NCBI GenBank assembly: GCA_020632655.1
Contig: JACKFD010000013.1
Coordinates: forward strand, 92,471-156,470
Direction: 5' to 3'
DNA from: Spirochaetaceae bacterium
GTDB lineage: Bacteria > Myxococcota_A > UBA9160 > UBA4427
DNA length: 64,000 bases
The notes beneath the pieces were generated by a model. The model saw nothing but the letters and a program-made list of their open reading frames with translations, was not told where the DNA came from and searched no databases. A program made the position numbers and the translations under genes. Positions 19,237 through 27,206 of this stretch are shown piece by piece. The first letter of the stretch is position 1. Every line of letters begins with the position of its first letter.

Positions 19237-22200
19237 TCAAGGCACACACGGAGGGTGGCCCGCACACGCCAGGCCGGACTCCCCCACAGGTCGATTCAGT
19301 AGCTCCTGGATGAAGATCCCGACGTCGGCCCCGTCCATGAGCCCGTTCCCATCGAGGTCCGAGTTCGAATAGGCCGAGCCTTGGTTGGTCAGGAAGAGCC
19401 CCCAGTCCGACCCGTCGACGAAGCCATCGTTGTCCAGATCCCCGTCGCATCGGTTGCCGTAGCCGTCGACGTCGTAGTCGAACTGGCTCCATCCCGTGGC
19501 ATTAGGCACGAGCAGGCAGTTGTCGAGCGGGTCGGGTACGAGGTCGCCGTCGGCATCCGGGAAGCTGACGGCAGAGTCGGGGTCGGTTCCGGCGACGATC
19601 TCGTCGCCGTCGGATACGCCATCGCCGTCGCCATCCGTCTCGAAGGCGCTCGGGATCCTGCACGGAACGTCGCCCTGATCGACGCGCAGGGACGCCGCCG
19701 CGCAGGATAGGGACGACGGACCGGGCACCCCATTGAAGAGACTGATGAAACGACCGAAGTCGGCTCCGTCGGTCGAGCCGCTCCCGTCGAGGTCGGTCAG
19801 CGCGTTCGCCTGGTTGAAGGAGGAAACGAAGAAGCCGAAGTCCGCACCGTCGACCCGACCCGATTGATCGAAGTCCGCATCGCAGTGGTTGCCGAAGCCG
19901 TCTGCGTCCGTATCGAGCTGCCCCCCCGTCTGGCCAGCTTCGTTCGGCTCCGTGAGGCAGTTGTCGAAGGGGTCGAGTACACCGTCCGCGTCAATGTCGG
20001 GGACCGAGAACGGGTCGAGCGGGTCGGACCCGAAGGCGGTCTCCATGCCGTCCGGTGCCCGATCGCCATCCGTATCCCACCGGTTCGGGTCCGTCTCGGT
20101 CCCGGGATCGAAGACGCCATTCCCGTTCGCGTCTTCTCCGGTAGCGCACACGTCGAGGACGGAGCTGCTCCCGTCGCAGAGCCCGTCGTGGTCGCGGTCG
20201 GCGTCGAGGGGGTCGAAGCCGGTCCGGAGCAACGGGGTTACCACACCAGCGGGCTCTTCGTGGAGGATGTCCAGGTCGCCGTCGGAGTCGAAGTCCGCGA
20301 CGGCGATGGCGATGTTCGGGGCCGAGTGGATCGACGAAGCGATCGGCCGTAATGGACCGAAGTCGCCTCGACCATCGAGGTTCTCGTACGATGCGAGGTA
20401 GTCCGAGATCAAGGCGAGAAGATCCGGATCTCCGTCGCCGTCCAGGTCGGTCAAGAGGATGGGAGTTCGCGATCCGGAGGGCGCCGTGCCTTCCGAGCCG
20501 ATGATGTGAGCACGCCAGGTGCGACCGGTTCCGTCGACATTCTCGTGCCAGACCATGAGCCATCCGGTGTGATTCGCGAAGTCCAGATCTCCGTCTCCGT
20601 CGATGTCTGCAATGGCGACCGGGGGGGCCGCCGCCAGAATCGGAGATGGCAGCGCCGTTCGGTCCGGGTAGATCGAAACGCGTGGATCGAAGCCGCTGGC
20701 TACGGCGGCGCTCCCGAATCGGATCGACCCGCCGAAATGAATGTCCAACCGGCCGTCCGCGTCGAAGTCTCCGAACCCGAGTCGACTGACCGGGAAGTCC
20801 TCGAGCGCGCGCCTTGGAGCGAAGCCGCCGATTCCATCGGCATTCTCGTAGACGAAGAGTCCACGCTCCACGCCGGACACGTCGAACGCGACGATCAGAT
20901 CGAGGTCGCGGTCGCCGTCGACATCGACCAGCCACACGGGGGCTCCTCGGGAGGCCTCGGCGTCGAAGACCTCGATCGGCGCCCGAGGCTCGAATCCGCC
21001 GGTCGCTCCCCCGTTCCGGAACCACCGGACCTCGGTATCCCGACCGCCCCCCACGAAATACAGGATCTTCGATCCCACGAGATCCACGAAGCCATCCCCG
21101 TCGATGTCGGCCGCGTCCAGGGTGAGGGGGGCATAGCTTGCGTCGATGGCTTGCCAGGAGCCGAAATGCCCGTGGCCGTCGTTGGCCTGCCAGCCGAGGC
21201 CGCCCTGGCTCGTGGACACGAGATCCGGATCGCCGTCGGAGTCGAGATCGGCGACCAGAATTTTACTCCCGGTTCCCGCGATGATCGGTGATTCCGAGAA
21301 GCCGCGACGGCCCGGCTCGTCCGAATCCGAGAGCCCGTCGTCGTCGCTGTCGGGATCGGTAGGGCTCGTTCCGAGTCGCACCTCGGACCCGTCGAGGAGC
21401 CCGTCGTCGTCGCTGTCCGGCGCGGAGGGGCTCGTTCCCGTGACCCACTCGTCGAAGTCGCAGACGAGATCGCCATCGCGATCGGGTGCATTCTCGCACG
21501 GGACGACCGGCGGACCTTCGGTGGGGTCGTTCGGCTGACTGCATCCGGGGTCGCCTCCGGAAAAGTCGATCCGTCCGTCGAGGTCGTTGTCGCGGAAATC
21601 TTGACAGGCCGGCGAGGAGGTCTCGACGACCGCATAACGGACCCGCGCGCCGAGCGTCGCGTCGAAGTCGCCAAATGCGAACTCGCTGATCGTGGTCGAC
21701 TCGCCCACGAGATCGCTGGCCACTTCGACTCCGTTGACGAAGAGGTCGGCCCCGCTTCCATCGCGGTTGCGCTGGAGCTCGATGAGGATGTACTCCGTCC
21801 GTGTACGCCCGGGAACGACCGGCGGGACCACGATGGTCCCCGGCTCGTTGACGATCTGGACGAGCGTCGCACCGGTCGACTCGCTTCCGAAGCGGAGTCT
21901 GTGCATCTTCTGTCCGACGACTGCCTCGATCTGGCTCGCGGCGCTCGGGGCGATCCCGGGATCGACGACGCGAAGGATCGCTCGAAGGCTCAGGCCGGCT
22001 ACGCCCGATCTCCGGTAGATCAGCGTCGTCTCGCTGGAGTCCTCGATCTGCCACGACGCCACCTCCGGATCGTCCGGATCGGATGGGATCGAAGTCCCCG
22101 CTCCAATCGGCTCGGGCGCGTTCTGGTACCAGCTCGCCTCGGTCGCGGGGTCGGCGGCGCCGAGATGGGCGGCGGCGGGTGGGGACGCGACGAACAGGAC

Positions 22201-22386
22201 GCGCGCCGTCACGAGACCCGTCAGGACGAAGCACCGGCCGATCACGGCGCGAACCCGATCGAGCCGCGCGGAGCGGTTCGCCGGGTTGGGTCGGACGCGA
22301 ATCAGGGCGAACGGCATCCGATCGATCCCCGGTACTGTGAGTTGTCCTGAGCCACGCATCAAGGTGCGTGACGATAGTCCTCGCAC
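19237..22386 (-). CDS. large secreted FG-GAP/TSP3/dockerin-like calcium-binding protein
   Basis: Encodes up to 1049 residues; the first 70 are basic and include a signal-like stretch ending SPPAAA, so the true start may be a later Met (MPFALIR). After a lectin-like N-terminal region (residues about 90-260) come thrombospondin-type-3 repeats (DSDDDGLLDGSEVRLGTSP and copies), about six FG-GAP/VCBS units with the DLDGDGDPDLL pattern (370-790), further TSP3 units, and two dockerin-like pairs: DFDQSGRVDGADFGFFVSSF / DLDGSGSTDGADFGRFISLF and DLDNDGFVDGSDWGLFL / DLDGNGLMDGADVGIFI. All are calcium-binding patterns of surface or extracellular proteins. There is no C-terminal anchor. Role unknown; adhesion or scaffold binding is plausible. 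Confidence 0.85.
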   Translation of the reverse strand: MRGLSSRTLMRGSGQLTVPGIDRMPFALIRVRPNPANRSARLDRVRAVIGRCFVLTGLVTARVLFVASPPAAAHLGAADPATEASWYQNAPEPIGAGTSIPSDPDDPEVASWQIEDSSETTLIYRRSGVAGLSLRAILRVVDPGIAPSAASQIEAVVGQKMHRLRFGSESTGATLVQIVNEPGTIVVPPVVPGRTRTEYILIELQRNRDGSGADLFVNGVEVASDLVGESTTISEFAFGDFDATLGARVRYAVVETSSPACQDFRDNDLDGRIDFSGGDPGCSQPNDPTEGPPVVPCENAPDRDGDLVCDFDEWVTGTSPSAPDSDDDGLLDGSEVRLGTSPTDPDSDDDGLSDSDEPGRRGFSESPIIAGTGSKILVADLDSDGDPDLVSTSQGGLGWQANDGHGHFGSWQAIDASYAPLTLDAADIDGDGFVDLVGSKILYFVGGGRDTEVRWFRNGGATGGFEPRAPIEVFDAEASRGAPVWLVDVDGDRDLDLIVAFDVSGVERGLFVYENADGIGGFAPRRALEDFPVSRLGFGDFDADGRLDIHFGGSIRFGSAAVASGFDPRVSIYPDRTALPSPILAAAPPVAIADIDGDGDLDFANHTGWLMVWHENVDGTGRTWRAHIIGSEGTAPSGSRTPILLTDLDGDGDPDLLALISDYLASYENLDGRGDFGPLRPIASSIHSAPNIAIAVADFDSDGDLDILHEEPAGVVTPLLRTGFDPLDADRDHDGLCDGSSSVLDVCATGEDANGNGVFDPGTETDPNRWDTDGDRAPDGMETAFGSDPLDPFSVPDIDADGVLDPFDNCLTEPNEAGQTGGQLDTDADGFGNHCDADFDQSGRVDGADFGFFVSSFNQANALTDLDGSGSTDGADFGRFISLFNGVPGPSSLSCAAASLRVDQGDVPCRIPSAFETDGDGDGVSDGDEIVAGTDPDSAVSFPDADGDLVPDPLDNCLLVPNATGWSQFDYDVDGYGNRCDGDLDNDGFVDGSDWGLFLTNQGSAYSNSDLDGNGLMDGADVGIFIQELLNRPVGESGLACAGHPPCVP

Positions 22387-22558
22387 GTCGCATGCGTGCT
22401 GGACAATGCCGGTCCGAATGCGAGCTTAACACAGCGCACGATCTCGAGGACGGATTTCTAGGCCCGCCGTGAGCGTCGGATCGATCCGGCGATTCGCATC
22501 GGAATCGGATCGCGTGCGGGACGACCCGTCACCTCGGGGGCGTCAGGCTCTCGACCGG

Positions 22559-23497
22559 TCATCCTGTCTCCCGCGGCAACGCGCAGAGGCTCCCGCCCAT
22601 CCGTCCCTCCACGTCGATCCACAGATGCGGCAGCTCCATCGACTCGAGCCACGAAGGCCCCGCCTGCTCCGAGAGCAGCGCGATCGTCGAGGCGCTGCCG
22701 GCGACGACGCAGAGCGGCGCCAGGACCGTGACCGAGGCCAGATGCCGGACGGGCCAGCCCGTTCGCGGATCGAGCACGTGGCCGTAGCGCACGCCTTCGA
22801 CCTCGATGCAGCGCTCGTAGTCGCCGCTCGTCGCGAGCGCGCCCTCCGAGATCGAGACCGTCGCGACGAGCCCGTCCGGTCGCCGCGGATGCCGGACGCC
22901 GATCCGCCACGGCGCGCCGTCGGCTCGCGGCCCGACCGCGCGCACGTCGCCGCCGAGATTCACGAGCGCGTGCTCGATCCCTGCGTCCGAGAGCACGCGC
23001 GCAGCGCAGTCGGCCGCGTACTCCTTCACGATCCCACCGAGGTCGAGCTCGAGCCCGGGCTCGGGAAAGACGAGCCAGGGTCGCTGCCATTCGAGTCGTC
23101 GCCAGCCGACCCGGGCGAGCAGTGCCTCGATCACTTTGGGCTCCGGCAGGCCCCCGGCGTCGCGGCCGAAGCGCCAGGCCTTTCGCAACACGCCCGAAGT
23201 CACGTCGAAGCGACCCGCGCTCTCGACGTAGCAGGCCTCGGCGTAGTCGAGCAGTCCCGCGGTCTCCGCGTCGACCTCGATGCGTCCGCCCTCGGCGGCG
23301 ACGCGGTTGATCGCCGAGAGGTCGCTGTCCTCGCGGAATCGCGAATAACGTCGCTCGAGCCGGTCGACCTCGGCGACGACGTGCGCGACCGCCTGGGCCG
23401 CGTCGCCGGTCCCCTCGCCATCGATCCGGATCTCGCAGGGCGAGCCCATCGCCCGGAACCCGTGCCGCGCGATCGTGTCGTCGACAGCCGGCGCCAC
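22559..23497 (-). CDS. apbE: FAD:protein FMN transferase
   Basis: Encodes 312 residues. ApbE transfers FMN from FAD onto Ser/Thr of target proteins, usually outside the cytoplasmic membrane. Seen are FRAMGSPCEI at the N-terminus, YSRFREDSDLSAINR, SGRFDVTSG, LDLGGIVKEYAAD, VNLGGDVRAVG, SGDYER and HVLDPRTGWPV, the ordered ApbE motifs. The GTG at 23497 begins two bases after the stop of the upstream beta-barrel gene and is the best start; no cleaved signal is obvious. It is the last gene of the TlpA-DUF4266-DUF3570-ApbE operon. No FMN-binding target domain was noticed in the window. Confidence 0.93.
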   Translation of the reverse strand: MAPAVDDTIARHGFRAMGSPCEIRIDGEGTGDAAQAVAHVVAEVDRLERRYSRFREDSDLSAINRVAAEGGRIEVDAETAGLLDYAEACYVESAGRFDVTSGVLRKAWRFGRDAGGLPEPKVIEALLARVGWRRLEWQRPWLVFPEPGLELDLGGIVKEYAADCAARVLSDAGIEHALVNLGGDVRAVGPRADGAPWRIGVRHPRRPDGLVATVSISEGALATSGDYERCIEVEGVRYGHVLDPRTGWPVRHLASVTVLAPLCVVAGSASTIALLSEQAGPSWLESMELPHLWIDVEGRMGGSLCALPRETG

Positions 23498-23499
23498 GC

Positions 23500-26115
23500 T
23501 CAGAACCGCAATCCCCAGCGCGCGTGGAAGGTCCCCTCGCGCTCGAGCTGATAGCCGTTCCAGTCCGTGGCGAGCGGTTGCAGCCACTCGACGCCGAGCT
23601 CCATGCCTTCGAAGGCGCCGCGCGGGACGATGACCCGCAGGCCGAGACCGAGATCCCAGAAGCATCCGCCGTAATTCGTCGGCTGGTCCATCGGCGTGCG
23701 CAAAGCACTCGGCCGGTCGTAGCGTCCCGTGAGATCCCCCTGCCAGGCGAAGACGCCGCGCAGCGAGACGTCCAGCCAGTCGAGGAGCGCGACACCCCCC
23801 CAGACCGTCGACTGGAGCTCGTCGCCGAGCGCATAGCCCGTCTCGCCCTCGGACTCGAGGCGCAAGAGGCCCAGGACCTGCGCGCCGAAGGAGAGTCGCG
23901 CGTGCCGGCCCGTGACCGTGAGGCTCGGCAGCAGGTCCCAGGTCCCGCTGCCCATCTGCATGCCGTAGTGGACGAAGCCGCGCTCCTCGCGATGGTCGCG
24001 GCGGAACTTCTCGCTCGTGTCGCCGGTCGGCGCGCTCACGACGAGACCGAGATGGGCCTCGTGCCAGCCCGCGTCGTAGAGCCGCGCGAGAGCACCGAGA
24101 CGCGTGTCGCCGAGGCCGCCGGTCGAGTGCCGATCGTGGTTGGCGTGCACGTCGACGAGCCCGCCTTCGAGCGGTCGAAGCGCCATCTGCGTGTCGACGT
24201 AGGACGGCATCGCGAGGAGGGTGAGCCAGTCGGTCGGGGCGTACATCAGGTCGAGCATGTGCATCACGTGCGTCATGCGCTCGGCCGCCACGCTGCAGGG
24301 CGCGCCGCCGCAGGCCTCGGCGACGAGCGTGGCGTCGTTCGGCGTGCTCGAGCCGGTCGAGAGGTTGCCCGCGCGACTCATCAACATCGTCCGGTAGCCG
24401 ATCATCAGCTCGCCCCGCTGCTCGAGGACGTGCGCGAAGAGCACGCCGGCTGGCGTCGCGGCATGTCCTCGCTCGGCGTGCCCTGCGTGCCCGGTCTCGA
24501 CCTCGGCGCCCAGCACCTTCACGTCGTCGCCTTGCTTCCGCTCGCGATCGAGCGCGCGTCGCGAGAGATCGAGGTGCAGCGCCGCGTCGATCGTCCACGA
24601 GTCGAAGGTCGAGTAGCTGCCCTCGCCACCCCCGCCGAGGCGCAGGCTGCCCGAGTGACGGTAGTAGTCGAAGCCGAGCTCGAGGGCGAGGCCGCGCGCT
24701 ACGCGGCGACGGACGGCGATGCCGCCGGAGAGGGTGCCGTAGGCGGAGAGGCGATGGTCGGCGGAGTAATGGTCCGGCAGGAGAGCGGGATCCCAGGGTG
24801 TCACGCCGAGGACGTTGCCGTCGGGATCGGTCTGGATCGAGAGCCAGGCCTGATTCGAGACGACGAGGGTGCGGTAGAAGTCGGCCGCGTCCTGGCTCGT
24901 GTAACGGACACGCGGCGTCACGAGCCAGTCGCGTCCGATCGCCTGCCGCCACTCGAGCTCGAGGGCGTGCACGTCGAGGCCCCAGTCGTCGTGGCGCAGC
25001 GTGTAGCGGAGCGACGCCGCGGCCTCGATCGCGGGCAGATCGTGTAGCAGGCGCGTCGACCAGACGATCTGCGTGCGCTCGCGCGGCCTCCGGTCGAGCA
25101 GCGCGTGCACGTCGGCGTAGAAGCCGCCGGGCGGCGCGAGGAATTGCTGGTCGGGATCGAGGAAGGCGACCTCGACGGCCTTGTAGGGATGCGAGAGATA
25201 GCCGCGCGCGTGCCGGAGCTCGAGACTCGACTCGATCAGGGCATGTCGCGTCAGCGTACGCGTCACGCCGGCGCCGAGGGTCCAATCGTCCCGCTCGTCG
25301 CGGAGCGCCGGGCTGCCGGAGGCGCGGTCGTGGATCCGGTCGGCGAAGGCGCGCGTGTCGAGGTAGGGCACGGCGTCGTGATCGAGCGTCGCGTCGATCC
25401 GGCTGCGCGTGTAGCTCGCGGCGGCGCGCAGCACGGTCCGACCCGCATCGAGGTCGAGGCGAGCGTCGACGCCGATCGAGCCCGACAGATAGTCCGGCTC
25501 GATCGAGATGCCGCCTTTCATGCCCGCCTCCGCGTCGTCCCACTCGTGCGCGACGCGCAGGTCGACCTCGCGACGCGTCTCGGGGGAGGCGGAGGAGAGG
25601 GTGTGGACGAGGCGGTCGTCGACGCCGCCGGTCGGTATGCCGAAGCGATCCGTGGCGAGCGGCCGGAGGTCGCCGTCGAGGCGCAGCGGACCCGAGAGGA
25701 AGGGCGTCGCGCCGGAGACGCCGTCGGGGGCGCTGGGCCGGTTGCCGAAGAACGGACGCGGCGCCGTCGTGACGGGGCTCGCGCCGGTCCACGTGTCCTG
25801 GAAGAAGTCGACGTCGACCTGCCAGCGATCGAGCAGCCCGAGCGTGGCGCCCACGCGCAGATGATCGACCTCGATCGGGTCGTAGCGGCTCTCGACGCCC
25901 GGCAGACGACGCTCGCCTTCTTCGTAGTGACCGAATTGCAGACGGACCTCGTCGTCGCCCCCCGCGCGCGCGGCGGCCGGGATCAATCCGGGCAGACCGA
26001 GAGCGACGGCGGTCAACGTGCGGAGTCGCGTCCCGGCGAGCGTCCGTTCGCGGGTCGTCGGCGGCGCTTCGGCGGGGGGACGCGGCGGCCGGCCCGCGCC
26101 TTCAGTCGCAGCCAC
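23500..26115 (-). CDS. DUF3570-type outer-membrane beta-barrel, double-length fusion
   Basis: Encodes about 871 residues from a GTG at 26115. After a signal region (LRTLTAVALGLPGLIPAAARAGG, about 25-50) residues 50-450 are amphipathic strands with DUF3570 features (VDVDFFQDTWTGASP, GGISIEPDYLSGSIG, YRHSGSLRLGGGGEGSYSTF split over strands). After a His-rich linker (GHAGHAERGHAATP) a second barrel-like half follows, with Met/His-rich MTHVMHMLDLMYAPTDWLT and LAMPSYVDTQM, resembling separately encoded metal-linked outer-membrane proteins. It ends in Phe, as outer-membrane barrels do. DUF3570 proteins are usually about 400 residues, so this looks like a fusion. The start overlaps the DUF4266 gene by 14 bases. 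Confidence 0.8.
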   Translation of the reverse strand: MAATEGAGRPPRPPAEAPPTTRERTLAGTRLRTLTAVALGLPGLIPAAARAGGDDEVRLQFGHYEEGERRLPGVESRYDPIEVDHLRVGATLGLLDRWQVDVDFFQDTWTGASPVTTAPRPFFGNRPSAPDGVSGATPFLSGPLRLDGDLRPLATDRFGIPTGGVDDRLVHTLSSASPETRREVDLRVAHEWDDAEAGMKGGISIEPDYLSGSIGVDARLDLDAGRTVLRAAASYTRSRIDATLDHDAVPYLDTRAFADRIHDRASGSPALRDERDDWTLGAGVTRTLTRHALIESSLELRHARGYLSHPYKAVEVAFLDPDQQFLAPPGGFYADVHALLDRRPRERTQIVWSTRLLHDLPAIEAAASLRYTLRHDDWGLDVHALELEWRQAIGRDWLVTPRVRYTSQDAADFYRTLVVSNQAWLSIQTDPDGNVLGVTPWDPALLPDHYSADHRLSAYGTLSGGIAVRRRVARGLALELGFDYYRHSGSLRLGGGGEGSYSTFDSWTIDAALHLDLSRRALDRERKQGDDVKVLGAEVETGHAGHAERGHAATPAGVLFAHVLEQRGELMIGYRTMLMSRAGNLSTGSSTPNDATLVAEACGGAPCSVAAERMTHVMHMLDLMYAPTDWLTLLAMPSYVDTQMALRPLEGGLVDVHANHDRHSTGGLGDTRLGALARLYDAGWHEAHLGLVVSAPTGDTSEKFRRDHREERGFVHYGMQMGSGTWDLLPSLTVTGRHARLSFGAQVLGLLRLESEGETGYALGDELQSTVWGGVALLDWLDVSLRGVFAWQGDLTGRYDRPSALRTPMDQPTNYGGCFWDLGLGLRVIVPRGAFEGMELGVEWLQPLATDWNGYQLEREGTFHARWGLRF

Positions 26116-26329
26116 ATCCCCCTCCACTCGAGAGCCCCCCGCCCGCCCCGGACTCGCGGCTGCGCCGGACGTGGTCGAGGAGATCCGAGTGCAGGGGATG
26201 CGGCTCGGGCTGCATGGCGGGCAGGGCCAGTCGCTCGCGCTCCCAGGGCTCGACCTGTGCACAGCCGAGCGAGAGCAGCAGCCCGAGCACGAGCCCCCGT
26301 CCGAGATGGACCGCCGAACGCGAGGTCAC
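26102..26329 (-). CDS. DUF4266 small lipoprotein
   Basis: Encodes 75 residues. A lipoprotein signal (LVLGLLLSLGC) leads to a mature peptide with VEPWERERLALPAMQPEPHPLHSDL, and ends GGLSSGGGCGCD, the Gly-rich CGC tail that marks DUF4266. Start is a GTG at 26329 overlapping the TGA of the thioredoxin-like gene (GTGA). Always small, probably periplasmic and membrane-anchored; the paired tail cysteines could bind metal or be a thiol-exchange substrate of the upstream TlpA-like protein, which is inference. Confidence 0.88.
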   Translation of the reverse strand: MTSRSAVHLGRGLVLGLLLSLGCAQVEPWERERLALPAMQPEPHPLHSDLLDHVRRSRESGAGGGLSSGGGCGCD

Positions 26330-26946
26330 GAGCGGGGCTCCGGGGCGAGCACCGCCTCCGACTCGAGCATCGTTTCGATGCGCTCGCGCAGATCGCGCGC
26401 CTCGCGCGGCCGGAAGCCGCGCTGGATCGACGTGACCCGGCCCTCCCGATCGATCAGGACCGACCACGGCATGCCGCTCACCCCGAAGGCGCGTGGGCAC
26501 TGCCCGCTCGGATCGCGCGAGACCTCGAAGTCGATCCGGTGCTCGGCGAGGAAGTCACGCGCTGCGTCGGGGTCGGCGTCCAGGTTCACGGCCAGCACCC
26601 GCAGCCCCCGCGGCCCGAGATCCCGCTCGAGCTCGTCGAGAAAGGCGAAGGCCGCCTCGCAGCTCGGGCACCAGGACGCCCAGAAATCCACCAGCCAGAC
26701 CTCGCCCTCGAAGCGGCGCTCGACGCCGGAGGGCGGTCCGGCGGACACGGGCGGCAGCACCGGCGACCCGTGCGCCACGCCCTCGCGCCCGGGGATCGAC
26801 TGGAGGGTGCAGGCGGGGGCGATCTCACCGACGGCCTGCGCGCCCGCGGGCGCGTCCGGCAGGAAGAGCAGGAGGACCGAGGTGGCCAGCGCCGTGGCGA
26901 CGGGCCGGGATCCGGTCGATCGATCCGCTCTGCGTTGCATGGTCAT
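26326..26946 (-). CDS. TlpA-like periplasmic thiol-disulfide oxidoreductase
   Basis: Encodes 206 residues with an N-terminal signal anchor (VATALATSVLLLFLPDAPAGAQA) and a thioredoxin fold carrying VDFWASWCPSCEAAFAFLDEL (CPSC active site, about residues 95-105) and the cis-Pro loop FGVSGMPWSVLIDREG. TlpA/ResA proteins reduce disulfides outside the membrane. It is the first gene of the operon with DUF4266, DUF3570 and ApbE, and is divergent from regB. ATG at 26946 or 26940 (MTMQ) are equally possible; both lack a strong ribosome site. Confidence 0.9.
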   Translation of the reverse strand: MTMQRRADRSTGSRPVATALATSVLLLFLPDAPAGAQAVGEIAPACTLQSIPGREGVAHGSPVLPPVSAGPPSGVERRFEGEVWLVDFWASWCPSCEAAFAFLDELERDLGPRGLRVLAVNLDADPDAARDFLAEHRIDFEVSRDPSGQCPRAFGVSGMPWSVLIDREGRVTSIQRGFRPREARDLRERIETMLESEAVLAPEPRS

Positions 26947-27066
26947 GGGCTGGCCCTCGCCCCCGGCGGTTCGTCCGGCCCGTCGGGTCACGGCGAGGGC
27001 CACGCGCGATGCGGCGAAGCGCGCCGCGGCTACGCTGCGCCAGGCGGTCGCATAGCACGCTGCCGT

Positions 27067-27081
27067 GCGACCCCGCAGCGC
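27067..27081. promoter_or_regulatory. degenerate RegA-like site
   Basis: GCGAC, five bases, then AGCGC: four of five bases of the second half fit GNCGC. It lies two bases from a better site, in the divergent region between the TlpA operon and regB. Confidence 0.35.
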
Positions 27082-27083
27082 CC

Positions 27084-27098
27084 GCGACAACTTGCCGC
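27084..27098. promoter_or_regulatory. candidate RegA (PrrA/ActR) binding site
   Basis: GCGAC-AACTT-GCCGC matches the inverted-repeat pattern GCGNC-N5-GNCGC that I recall for RegA-family regulators. It lies between the TlpA operon and regBA, where autoregulation would act. A near-identical copy is at 30234. Binding is inferred, not shown. Confidence 0.5.
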
Positions 27099-27133
27099 AG
27101 GCCACGCCGGGCGGGACCGACGGCCGGGATCGT

Positions 27134-27193
27134 GGCCTCTACGGGCCGCGCGCCGGGCCCCGGCCCGAAATTGCGGCCTCTGCGGGCCGCGCG
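27134..27193 (+). repeat. pair of 19-base direct repeats upstream of regB
   Basis: GGCCTCTACGGGCCGCGCG at 27134-27152 and GGCCTCTGCGGGCCGCGCG at 27175-27193 differ at one base and start 41 bases apart, close to four helical turns. The second copy ends 13 bases before the presumed regB start, so they may be operator sites or part of the leader. Confidence 0.5.
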
Positions 27194-27206
27194 TAGCCTC
27201 CCCGGC

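Noticed and set aside
19237..22386. FG-GAP and TSP3 coding repeats as a possible CRISPR or DNA repeat array
   Set aside because: The periodicity comes from DLDGDGD-type protein repeats; the DNA units vary in sequence and there are no spacers.
23498..25792. Extension of the ApbE frame to 1077 residues
   Set aside because: The extension is antisense-like and overlaps the DUF3570 gene on the same strand; the ApbE domain starts after the GTG at 23497.
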